Shown piece after piece: positions 1-5,908 of a stretch of 6,564 nt of DNA; within the stretch, counting starts at the first letter, position 1; the number at the start of each line of letters is the position of its first letter. The position numbers were made by a program, and so were the translations under genes. The DNA is taken from the NCBI GenBank assembly GCA_036379355.1, contig DASVGV010000105.1:1-6564 (forward strand), written 5' to 3'. The notes beneath the pieces are model-generated. The model was not told where the DNA came from. It did no database searches and was given only the letters and a program-made list of their open reading frames with translations. This DNA is from CAJCIY01 sp036379355 (lineage in GTDB: Bacteria > Actinomycetota > Actinomycetes > Mycobacteriales > CAJCIY01).

Positions 1-220
1 CACAGGCGAACCTCGGGGCGTTGACGCTTCGCGCTCCGAACGGCGATCTGCGGGGTTGATCCTTCCGGGACAGACAAGCTCGACGAGGAGCCGACGGTGC
101 TCACGGAAGCCTCGCGCCACGTTGCCGGCCACCCATACGACGCACGCACTGTCATCGCCGCCCACCGCCGGTCCGAGATCTTGAGATGCCCACCAAGACT
201 CGGCCCGCCACCAGAAGCAG
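1..220. other. Unassigned region, no supported gene
   Basis: I see no convincing gene here. On the minus strand one frame is open from about position 276 to the window edge, with a possible GTG start at 234. It would encode about 78 residues, but by my count only about 69% of its codons end in G or C, well below the clearly coding genes nearby, and it resembles no family I know. On the plus strand a short frame ends with TGA at 57-59 and could be the tail of a gene outside the window, but 18 codons are too few to judge. No tRNA, repeat or insertion-sequence end was seen. Confidence 0.4.
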
Positions 221-249
221 TTGACGCAACCCACAAGTTGCCATACGGT
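221..249 (+). promoter_or_regulatory. Candidate sigma-70-type promoter for the SRPBCC/ArsR group
   Basis: TTGACG (221-226) matches the -35 consensus at five of six positions. A 17-base spacer separates it from TACGGT (244-249), which keeps the T, A and final T of an actinobacterial -10 box. Transcription would begin near 255-257, giving a leader of about 40 bases. The -10 box lies within the half-site array described separately, so a bound repressor would block polymerase. An alternative -10 (TATATA, 267-272) has no good -35 at the right distance. Confidence 0.5.
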
Positions 250-274
250 AGCAATCAACAGGTTGCTATATAGC
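238..274. promoter_or_regulatory. Half-site array, likely ArsR operator
   Basis: Three related hexamers alternate in orientation: TTGCCA (238-243), TAGCAA (249-254) and TTGCTA (263-268). The last two form a perfect 6-base inverted repeat with an 8-base spacer. The first two form a 5-of-6 inverted repeat around the candidate -10 box. A perfect 10-base palindrome, GCTATATAGC, follows at 265-274. The region is AT-rich compared with its surroundings. ArsR-family dimers bind dyad sites over their own promoters, and the ArsR-type gene at 1296-1628 is the obvious candidate ligand. That assignment is inference. Confidence 0.5.
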
Positions 275-296
275 TGTCAACTCGAGGAGGGCTCCC

Positions 297-776
297 ATGC
301 CAACCAGCACCGACTACCGCACGACCGTCCAGGTCAAGGCCCCGGCCGATGTCGTGTTCGACGCCATAGCCACGACCAAGGGGCTCACCGCCTGGTGGAG
401 CCCCGCGACCGGCTCAGGCCAGACCGATGGCGAACTGCGGTTCCCGATGGTGGCCGGTCAGCCGCCTCTCCTCGTCCACGTCGAGGAGGCGACCCGGCCG
501 AGCACCGTCCGCTGGACGGTGACCGAGTGCACCTTCATGCGCGACTGGGAGGGCACCCAGCCGAGGTTCACCATCACGCCGATCGACGACGGCTGCTGCG
601 AACTCACCTTCGAGCATCGCGGCCTGAACGACGCTCTCGAGTGCAAGGACACGTGCGCCCGCAGCTGGGATCACTTCGTCGGAACCAGCCTGCGCGAACT
701 GGCTGAGGGCGGCCCCGGCGCTCCCAACCGCAGCCCGCGGGATCTCGCCCGCCGCGCCGCCGAGGAAAGCGGCTGA
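297..776 (+). CDS. SRPBCC/AHSA1-like domain protein (first copy)
   Basis: A 159-residue cytoplasmic protein of the SRPBCC (START/Bet v 1-like) fold, AHSA1-like branch. These proteins enclose a hydrophobic cavity that can bind small ligands; no enzymatic role can be assigned here. Visible landmarks are the N-terminal strand and helix (TVQVKAPADVVFDAIATTKG, residues 10-29), the AWWSP turn at 32-36, the central strands with RFTI and CELTFEHRGL (about 90-110), and the long C-terminal helix beginning ECKDTCARSWDHF (115-127). As I recall it, the EC-x3-C-x2-W pattern is typical of one AHSA1-like subgroup. There are five cysteines (78, 100, 101, 116, 120). The last 20 or so residues are a polar tail. 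The ATG at 297 is set by AGGAGG at 285-290, six bases upstream. It leads a group ending in an ArsR-type repressor, so it is probably repressed by that protein. Confidence 0.88.
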   Translation: MPTSTDYRTTVQVKAPADVVFDAIATTKGLTAWWSPATGSGQTDGELRFPMVAGQPPLLVHVEEATRPSTVRWTVTECTFMRDWEGTQPRFTITPIDDGCCELTFEHRGLNDALECKDTCARSWDHFVGTSLRELAEGGPGAPNRSPRDLARRAAEESG

Positions 777-785
777 TCCCGGCTC

Positions 786-822
786 CCCGGGGACTGCCCG
801 GCTCGACTGGGCCGTCCCCGGG
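786..822 (+). terminator. GC-rich hairpin between the two SRPBCC genes
   Basis: CCCGGGGAC (786-794) pairs perfectly with GTCCCCGGG (814-822). After one T/C mismatch, GCCC (796-799) pairs with GGGC (809-812), leaving a 9-base loop. It begins ten bases after the first SRPBCC stop codon. No T tract follows, so it is not a classical intrinsic terminator. It could be a partial terminator of the U-less kind proposed for high-GC bacteria, or a 3'-end stabiliser that separates expression of the first gene from the two behind it. Confidence 0.5.
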
Positions 823-861
823 CCGGCGACCGTCGCCCGACATCATCATCGTGGGTGCCTC

Positions 862-870
862 AAGGAGGAA
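862..870 (+). promoter_or_regulatory. Ribosome binding site fixing the start at 875
   Basis: AAGGAGGAA, with core AGGAGG-like bases at 863-868, lies six bases before ATG 875. An upstream in-frame GTG at 851 would place this Shine-Dalgarno sequence inside the coding region and add eight residues not expected in the family, so ATG 875 is preferred. Confidence 0.8.
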
Positions 871-874
871 GGCC

Positions 875-1306
875 ATGGCGTTTCCCGATCGCATCGAACG
901 CACGGTGACCCTGACCCGAGCGCCGCGGGAGGTGTGGCCGGCGCTCACCACGGCCGAGGGACTGAGCGCCTGGTTCGGCGAGCGGGCGAGTATCGACCTG
1001 CGCCCCGGCGGCCAAGCCACGATCACCTTCGCGGGCGGCATGACGGTCGACATGCGCGTCGAGCGCGTCGAGGAACCCACCGTGTTCGCCTACACCTGGC
1101 GACTGCCCGACCTGCCCGCCGACGACCCCCGCCGCACCTACGTCGAGTTCACTCTGGAACCCGACGGCGACGGCACCCGTCTGCGGGTCGTCGAGACCGG
1201 CTTCGCCCAGCTTCCCCTCGACACCCGGCGCGAGACCTACGAGTCCCACCGTGAGGGCTGGTCACGCGAACTGACCGAGCTCGCGGAACACGTCGATGGC
1301 CCCTGA
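875..1306 (+). CDS. SRPBCC/AHSA1-like domain protein (second copy)
   Basis: A 143-residue SRPBCC-fold protein, AHSA1-like, divergent from the first copy at 297-776. Landmarks in order: IERTVTLTRAPREVW (7-21), the GLSAWFG turn (29-35), a Gly-rich strand pair (PGGQATITFAGG, 44-55), YTW at 73-75, the VEFTLEPDGDGTRLRVVETGF strand pair at 90-110, and the C-terminal helix HREGWSRELTELAEHV (125-140), which closes the cavity in this fold. It has no cysteines, unlike the first copy. Pairing with an ArsR-type regulator is common for this family. The regulator's ATG at 1296 lies inside its last codons, so the two are probably translated together. Ligand and role are unknown. Confidence 0.88.
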   Translation: MAFPDRIERTVTLTRAPREVWPALTTAEGLSAWFGERASIDLRPGGQATITFAGGMTVDMRVERVEEPTVFAYTWRLPDLPADDPRRTYVEFTLEPDGDGTRLRVVETGFAQLPLDTRRETYESHREGWSRELTELAEHVDGP

Positions 1307-1628
1307 CATCGAGGCCGTTGCCGAACAGGTCTTCGTCGCACTCGCCGACCCCACTCGCCGCACCATCCTCGCCGCCCTCGCGACCGACGGCCCGTCCACC
1401 GCGACCGACCTGGCCGCTCGGCTACCGGTCACCCGCCAGGCCATCGCCAAACACCTCGTCCTCATGGCCGACGCCGGACTGGTCACACCCGAGCACGGCG
1501 AGCGCCGCCGGGTGCGCTACCGGCTGCGCTCCGCACCCGTGCAACTCGCCCAGCAGTTCCTCGCCGCCCTCGCCCACACCTGGGACGACCGGCTCGACGC
1601 CCTCCAGCGCCACCTCACGACGCCATGA
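1296..1628 (+). CDS. ArsR-family winged-helix repressor, no metal-binding cysteines
   Basis: A 110-residue ArsR/SmtB-type winged-helix regulator. The family signature LADPTRRTIL lies at 16-25. The helix-turn-helix spans about 34-57, with recognition helix TRQAIAKHLVLM at 46-57, and the wing follows with GLVTPEHGERRRVRYRL at 61-77. A C-terminal dimerisation helix covers about 82-106. The protein has no cysteine, so the classic CxC-type metal site is absent and it belongs with the non-metal ArsR proteins found next to SRPBCC genes. No Shine-Dalgarno is seen before ATG 1296; translation is probably coupled to the upstream gene through the 11-base overlap. It is likely to repress the promoter at 221-249. 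Whether the SRPBCC protein or a small molecule modulates it is unknown. Confidence 0.92.
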   Translation: MAPDIEAVAEQVFVALADPTRRTILAALATDGPSTATDLAARLPVTRQAIAKHLVLMADAGLVTPEHGERRRVRYRLRSAPVQLAQQFLAALAHTWDDRLDALQRHLTTP

Positions 1629-1739
1629 CCGCACGGCTCCTGCAGCCAACACGACGCCGACGGCAACGAAGGCATCCTCGACGCCGTACCCAGCCGACCG
1701 CCGCCCCAGAATCGCGAGGGAGCCAGCCAGAGCAGCAGT

Positions 1740-3101
1740 TCAGGCTGATGTTCCGTGGTTGGCGGATTCGCCGGAGCGATCAGGCGGCCAGCGCTCCGCG
1801 TGGATGCACGCCGGCTCGTGGTCAACGGCGACGTTCGTGTGCACCGGAGGCATGAGCTCGGCCAGCTGCCGGGCCAGTTCGCGTCTGGTGGCGTCGTTGG
1901 ACGGCAGGGAGAGCGCGGCCGCATAGGCCTCCTGGGCCTCCCGGTTGCGGCCGGCCCGTGCGAGCAGCTGGGCGCGGGCGGCCACCCACGGGAGGTAGTC
2001 GGTCAGGCCGTCGATCGTCTCCAGCTCAACGAGTGCCGCGTCCGGGCCGCGGAGCTCGGCGAGGGCGACGGCACCGTTGAGACGGACGACCGGGGTCGGT
2101 TCGAGCCGCAGGAGCACGTCGTACCAGCTGACGATGGCTGCCCAGTTGGTCTGCGCCCAGGTGGGCGCGAGGTCGTGGCAGGCGGCGATTGCGGCCTGCA
2201 CCACGTACGGGTCCGGCTGCTCCGCGCTGCGTCGGAGCGCCGTTCCCAGCAGCCGCAGGCCGGTCTCGATCTCGGCGCGGTTCCATTGGCTTCGGTCCTG
2301 GTCGGCGAGGCGAACCAGGTCGCCATCGACGGTGAGCCGGGCTGGTCTGCGCGCATCGATCAGGTGCAGGAGGGCGGCGAGCCCGAGCGGTCCGGGCCGG
2401 TCTGGCAACAGGTCGCGCAGCATCTCGGCCAGCCGCACGGCTTGGTCGGTCAGCGCCCGGCGCAGCGGGTCGTCGCCAGTGCTGGTGTGGTATCCCTCGT
2501 TGAACAGCAGGTAGATCGTGACCATCACGCCGCGTAGCCGATCCGGGAGGTCGCGGGCCTCCGGGGCGCGATAGGGGATGCCGGCAATGGTGATCTTGCG
2601 GCGGGCTCGGGTCAGCCGCTTGGCCATGGTCGCTTCGCTCACTACCAGCGCCCGTGCCACCTCGCCCGTGGTCAGCCCGCACAACGTGCGCAGCGCCAGC
2701 GCCGTCTGCGCCTCGAGTGGCAGCGCGGGGTGGCAGCAGGTGAACAGCAGCCGCAGCAGGTCATCCCGCACGACCGACTGGTCCGGAAGCGGCGCATCCA
2801 ACAACTCGGCCAGGGCTGCGGCTGCGGCCTCCTTGCCACCGCGGGCCGCCTCCCGGCGCAGCAGGTCGATCGCCCGGCGCCGCGCGGTCAGCGTCAGCCA
2901 GGCTCGCGGCTCCGGCGGAACCCCGTCGCGCGACCACACCTCCAGCGCGCGCACTACAGCGTCCTGCACGGCGTCCTCGGCCAGCTGCCATGACCCGGTC
3001 GTGCGGACGAGGGTGGCGAGCACCCGCGGGCCCTCGACCCGTACCAGCCGGTCGAGGGCCGCGTACTCGGACGCCACGGCGGGGTCAGCCGGCGAGGGCA
3101 C
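1740..3101 (-). CDS. ECF42-type sigma factor with C-terminal TPR-like region
   Basis: A 453-residue extracytoplasmic-function sigma factor. Region 2, which binds core polymerase and the -10 element, spans about residues 15-86 (WQLAEDAVQDAVVRALEVW and RAWLTLTARRRAIDLLRR). Region 4, which binds the -35 element, spans about 118-170 (LPLEAQTALALRTLCGLTTGE, then a helix-turn-helix ending TRARRKI). The long C-terminal part carries YLLFNEGY (197-204), LLHLIDARRPAR (244-255) and a TPR-like stretch (about 300-412, including WYDVLLRLEPTPVVRLNGAVA). This layout is that of group ECF42, in which the extension, not a separate anti-sigma factor, is thought to control activity. GTG 3101 overlaps the DGPF gene by 17 bases and has no Shine-Dalgarno, so coupling is likely. 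GTG 3077 (codon 9), just after the DGPF stop, is an alternative start. A tail of about 35 residues after the last predicted helix contains H421, H428, C432 and H434 and may be an unusual extension. Confidence 0.93.
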   Translation of the reverse strand: MPSPADPAVASEYAALDRLVRVEGPRVLATLVRTTGSWQLAEDAVQDAVVRALEVWSRDGVPPEPRAWLTLTARRRAIDLLRREAARGGKEAAAAALAELLDAPLPDQSVVRDDLLRLLFTCCHPALPLEAQTALALRTLCGLTTGEVARALVVSEATMAKRLTRARRKITIAGIPYRAPEARDLPDRLRGVMVTIYLLFNEGYHTSTGDDPLRRALTDQAVRLAEMLRDLLPDRPGPLGLAALLHLIDARRPARLTVDGDLVRLADQDRSQWNRAEIETGLRLLGTALRRSAEQPDPYVVQAAIAACHDLAPTWAQTNWAAIVSWYDVLLRLEPTPVVRLNGAVALAELRGPDAALVELETIDGLTDYLPWVAARAQLLARAGRNREAQEAYAAALSLPSNDATRRELARQLAELMPPVHTNVAVDHEPACIHAERWPPDRSGESANHGTSA

Positions 3102-3456
3102 CGAAATCGATCACAGGTCGGACCTCCACCCGGCCAGTCCACGCCGCCGGGATCTGCGCTGCCCACGACACCGCCTCGTCCAAGTCGGCGCACTCGAACA
3201 GGTAGAAGCCGGTCAGCACCTCTTTGGTCTCCGCGAACGGACCGTCGGTCGTCACCACCTCACCGCCCTTGCCGCCGCGGACCGACACCGTCGTCGCGGT
3301 CGTCGTCGGGTACAGCGCAGCCCCGCCGCGCATCACGGCCGCAACCGTCGCACCGAACGCGCCGTACTCGGCCATCGTCTGCTGCTTCTCGGGTGTGTCC
3401 AGGGTGCTCCAGTCCGGGTCACCCTGCTCGTAGATCAATGCCGCGTACTGCGTCAT
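3085..3456 (-). CDS. DGPF/YCII-related domain protein
   Basis: A 123-residue cytoplasmic protein of the YCII-related (DGPF) family, with a ferredoxin-like alpha/beta barrel fold. The diagnostic DGPFAETKE lies at 71-79. The N-terminal strand YAALIYEQGD (4-13), helix TPEKQQTMAEYGAFG (21-35), strand GFYLFECADLDEAVSWA (83-99) and C-terminal strand GRVEVRPVID (108-117) fit the family closely, as does the length. GGGAGG at 3462-3467 is five bases before the ATG. It sits immediately upstream of the ECF42-type sigma gene, a well-known pairing in which DGPF genes are usual targets of the sigma factor. The biochemical function of DGPF proteins is not established; they may be small-molecule enzymes or sensors. 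Nothing in this copy looks broken. Confidence 0.92.
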   Translation of the reverse strand: MTQYAALIYEQGDPDWSTLDTPEKQQTMAEYGAFGATVAAVMRGGAALYPTTTATTVSVRGGKGGEVVTTDGPFAETKEVLTGFYLFECADLDEAVSWAAQIPAAWTGRVEVRPVIDFGALAG

Positions 3457-3505
3457 GCCTGCCTCCCAGGCTCACCGCCGGCCCGGATGGCCGACGCTGC
3501 CTCCT

Positions 3506-3533
3506 GAACGAACGGGCACAGCCTGACAGGACA
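3506..3533 (-). promoter_or_regulatory. Weak candidate ECF-type promoter for the DGPF/sigma operon
   Basis: Read on the minus strand, TGTCCT (3533-3528) is followed after 17 bases by CGTTC (3510-3506). As I recall it, ECF42-dependent promoters carry a TGTCGA-like -35 and a short CG(A/T)C-like -10. This candidate matches the -35 at four of six bases and the -10 only in part. A second TGTC overlaps at 3528-3525, but its spacing is short. The location, 50 bases upstream of the DGPF start, is right for autoregulation. Confidence 0.25.
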
Positions 3534-3570
3534 ACTTCGGCGGTGCGGCCGCGAAATGCTCAGGCGCACG

Positions 3571-5115
3571 TCAGTTGTCGTGGCGTAGTTGGGGCCAGAG
3601 CACGGTCCAGGGCGCTTGCATCCGGTCGCAGAGCAGGACCGGGGTTCCGTACTCCTGGTTGTGCACGCCGTCGGGGTTGCTGATCCGGGCGACCTGGCGG
3701 CAGGCGGTGAATGCCGGTGCGGCGTCGGCGGGGCTGTCGTACCCCAGCAGCAGCACCTGCGTCCGGTCAGCGGCGGGTGGTCCCCATTCGGCGAACGCGT
3801 TGTGCCCGGAATAGGCAGCCGGCAGCCCGCGTGCGGGTCCGAGGATGTCGATCGCGCCGGCCTCGCCGTAGTTCCGGGTGAAGATCACCGTGTGTGCGCG
3901 GCTCGCCGGGGGCAGCTGCCGCCAGACGCCGGCGACGGTGGAGACGAGGGACGGCCAGCCGACGGTCTCCCCCAGGTCGGGGTTCAGCGCCAGCGGCGCG
4001 GAGCCGTTCAGGTCGCGGGCGGGCAGGACCGGCAGCCCGATCAGCGCGTTGATCGCGGCGGACAGCGCCAACGCCGCGGCGAGCAGCGCCACGCGGGTCC
4101 GATGGTTGCCGCGGGCCAGCCAGCCGGCCACCGGGATCGCGCCGACTGCGAGCAGTGCCGGGTACAGGCTCGCCAGGTAGTAGGCCTTGCCGTTCCCCAC
4201 CAGGTACGCGGCCGCGAGCAGAAGGTAGGTCAGCGGCAGCAGCCGAAGCCGCGCCTGGCGCCACGCCCACACCAGGCCCGCGACCCAGACCGGCAGCAGG
4301 AACGGGGAGACCAGCACGAGCTGGAACGGGATGAAGCCGGCCCGGCCGCCCTCCGCGGAGCCGGCGATGTTGGACGCGACCGTCAGCTGCGGCCAGCCGT
4401 GCGTCGCCTGCCACAGCAGGTACGGGAGCACCAGTGCGGCGCCGCCCAGCGCGCCGAGCCACAAACCCCTGCTGCGCAGCGGCCACCGCGGGCCGACCAG
4501 CAGTACGGACGCGAGGAGGGTCCCGTAGACGAGCACCACCTGCGGCTTGGCTTCGCCCCCGATCCCGGTCACGATCCCGGCCGCCAGCAACGCCCCGCCG
4601 CTGTGGCGGACCAGCCCGCGCACGACGAGCCAGATCACGACGGTCGTGCTGAGCATGTCGAAGGTCGTGGTGGTGACGAAATGCCCTGTGGCCAGAAGGA
4701 TCGCCGTGACGGACGTGCACGCTGCCGCGATGACCTGCTCGGCACGACGACCGTTCAGCTCCCGCGCGACCAGCGCGGCCACGAGGATGGTTCCGGCCGC
4801 GGCGAGGGCTGACGGCAGCCTGATCGCCAGGAGCGATCCGGGCGCCAGCCAGTGCATGGCGTGCAACAGCAGCGGGACGAGCGGAGGCTGGTCGGGGTAC
4901 CCGAACGCCGGATGCCCGCCCGCGACGATGAAGTACAGCTCGTCACGGTGGTACCCATACCGGCCCGCGACACCGAGCAGTACCGCGGCGGCAACGATCG
5001 CGACGAGGACCGGAACGGGCGACAGCGGCGGCCGGGTACCGGCTGACACGACAACGCGCCGACGACCTCGGTGCGACCGCAGATTCCCAGCGGTGACGGC
5101 TACGGGCATGCTCAC
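3571..5115 (-). CDS. GT39/PMT-like multipass membrane glycosyltransferase
   Basis: A 514-residue integral membrane protein of the glycosyltransferase family 39/ArnT-like (PMT_2) type, which transfers sugars from polyprenyl-phosphate donors on the outer face of the membrane. After a basic N-terminus (R13-R20) and a first membrane helix (about 32-51), the first external loop holds HRDELYF (56-62), whose D58-E59 are candidate catalytic acids, and FGYPDQPPLVPLL (71-83). About ten further hydrophobic segments run to residue 361, including the GNGKAYYLASLYPALLA segment (307-323). The C-terminal 150 residues form a soluble domain with IFTRNYGEAGAIDILGP (411-427), SGHNAFAEWGP (436-446) and three cysteines (472, 496 and none nearby in the motif core being certain partners). 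Two starts are close: GTG 5115, six bases after GGAAGG, and ATG 5109; the GTG is favoured. It overlaps the TetR stop by four bases, implying coupled translation. Acceptor and sugar are not predictable. Confidence 0.88.
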   Translation of the reverse strand: MSMPVAVTAGNLRSHRGRRRVVVSAGTRPPLSPVPVLVAIVAAAVLLGVAGRYGYHRDELYFIVAGGHPAFGYPDQPPLVPLLLHAMHWLAPGSLLAIRLPSALAAAGTILVAALVARELNGRRAEQVIAAACTSVTAILLATGHFVTTTTFDMLSTTVVIWLVVRGLVRHSGGALLAAGIVTGIGGEAKPQVVLVYGTLLASVLLVGPRWPLRSRGLWLGALGGAALVLPYLLWQATHGWPQLTVASNIAGSAEGGRAGFIPFQLVLVSPFLLPVWVAGLVWAWRQARLRLLPLTYLLLAAAYLVGNGKAYYLASLYPALLAVGAIPVAGWLARGNHRTRVALLAAALALSAAINALIGLPVLPARDLNGSAPLALNPDLGETVGWPSLVSTVAGVWRQLPPASRAHTVIFTRNYGEAGAIDILGPARGLPAAYSGHNAFAEWGPPAADRTQVLLLGYDSPADAAPAFTACRQVARISNPDGVHNQEYGTPVLLCDRMQAPWTVLWPQLRHDN

Positions 5116-5900
5116 CGGCTACCTTCCGATCTGACAGTGCTGGTGGGCGGTCCCTGCCCGCCGGCATCCCGACGTACGGAGCCAGCACGATCAAGGGGGG
5201 CACCTGGTTCAGCCCCCGCAACGGCGTCAACGAGGAACGCCAGCACGATCGGGCGAACGTCGGCGTCCGCAACACCCGCGACGTCACGGTCCCCGTACCG
5301 ATGGCGGGCCCAGAACGTGACGGTCTCGACCATGGTCCGAGCGATCACGCGCGGATCGCCGTCGACCCGGAACTGTTCGCCGCGCACCCGGCGCGCCACG
5401 TAGGACTGCAGGCGGTCGAACAGGTCCCGGCGGATCTGGTCGTAGAACAGGTCCGCCAACTGCGGCCAGTCACGGGCCGAACGTTCGATCATGTCGGCGG
5501 CGAGCCGGGTCGTCAGGGTGAGATCCCAGAACTCCTCCAGCACGCCATACAGCTCCTCGCGGGGATCGGCCGGACGGCGCCGCCGCTGCGCCGCGGCAAG
5601 AACCGGCAGCCGGGTCAGACCCTCGATTCGGCCGCGGGTCCGCTCCAACAGCTCGTCGATCGGTGGCGTACGAACAGGGAGAGCGATGTCAGCCTCGTAG
5701 TCGGTCGTCCCGATCCGGTCGATGACCAACCCGAACAGCGCCTCCTTGGACTCCACGTACGAGTACACGGTGCCCAGCGCAACCCCCATCTCGCGCGCCA
5801 CATCGACCATCTGCGCGTCCCGGAAACCGCTGCCAGCGAACACGACCAGACCCGCCCGGACCAGGTCATACACGGCCCCCGCCCGACGCTTGCGTGCCAC
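5112..5900 (-). CDS. TetR-family transcriptional regulator
   Basis: A 262-residue TetR-type repressor. The N-terminal DNA-binding domain is clear: helix 1 from about residue 8 with FAGSGFRDAQMVDVAREMG (21-39), then VALGTVYSYVESKEALF (40-56), the recognition helix and start of helix 4. The ligand-binding domain (about 60-230) is all-helical and not diagnostic of a known ligand. About 32 residues after AFLVDAVAGA are Gly/Pro/Arg-rich and probably disordered, making the protein longer than usual for the family. GTG 5900 is the only start that fits the domain; no Shine-Dalgarno precedes it, and the promoter predicts a transcript beginning at or within a few bases of this codon. The stop overlaps the GT39 start by four bases, so the two genes probably form an operon and the regulator is likely to control its own expression and that of the transferase. 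Confidence 0.9.
   Translation of the reverse strand: MARKRRAGAVYDLVRAGLVVFAGSGFRDAQMVDVAREMGVALGTVYSYVESKEALFGLVIDRIGTTDYEADIALPVRTPPIDELLERTRGRIEGLTRLPVLAAAQRRRRPADPREELYGVLEEFWDLTLTTRLAADMIERSARDWPQLADLFYDQIRRDLFDRLQSYVARRVRGEQFRVDGDPRVIARTMVETVTFWARHRYGDRDVAGVADADVRPIVLAFLVDAVAGAEPGAPLDRAGSVRRDAGGQGPPTSTVRSEGSR
5122..5127 (-). promoter_or_regulatory. Ribosome binding site of the GT39 gene
   Basis: GGAAGG on the minus strand lies inside the end of the TetR coding sequence, six bases before GTG 5115 and twelve before ATG 5109. The spacing favours GTG as the start and supports independent as well as coupled initiation. Confidence 0.55.
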
Positions 5901-5908
5901 AATCCGAG

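Noticed and set aside
1..59. Short plus-strand frame ending in TGA at 57-59, as if the end of an upstream gene
   Set aside because: Only 18 codons are visible and they match no recognisable C-terminus, so it cannot be separated from chance.
1635..1647. Small inverted repeat GGCT/AGCC in the convergent gap, possible bidirectional terminator
   Set aside because: The stem is only four bases with no T tract; too weak to call.
1755..2537. Long plus-strand open frame of 260 codons opposite the sigma factor gene
   Set aside because: It is the antisense shadow of the ECF42-type gene, which has clear sigma domains; long antisense frames are expected in high-GC coding DNA.
3545..3552. Eight-base palindrome GCGGCCGC between the GT39 and DGPF genes
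   Set aside because: Such palindromes are frequent in high-GC DNA, and it forms no extended hairpin or T tract to indicate a terminator.
3589..4812. 407-codon plus-strand open frame opposite the GT39 gene
   Set aside because: Its translation is low-complexity Gln/Arg/Gly-rich with no domain, and the opposite strand encodes a coherent membrane protein.
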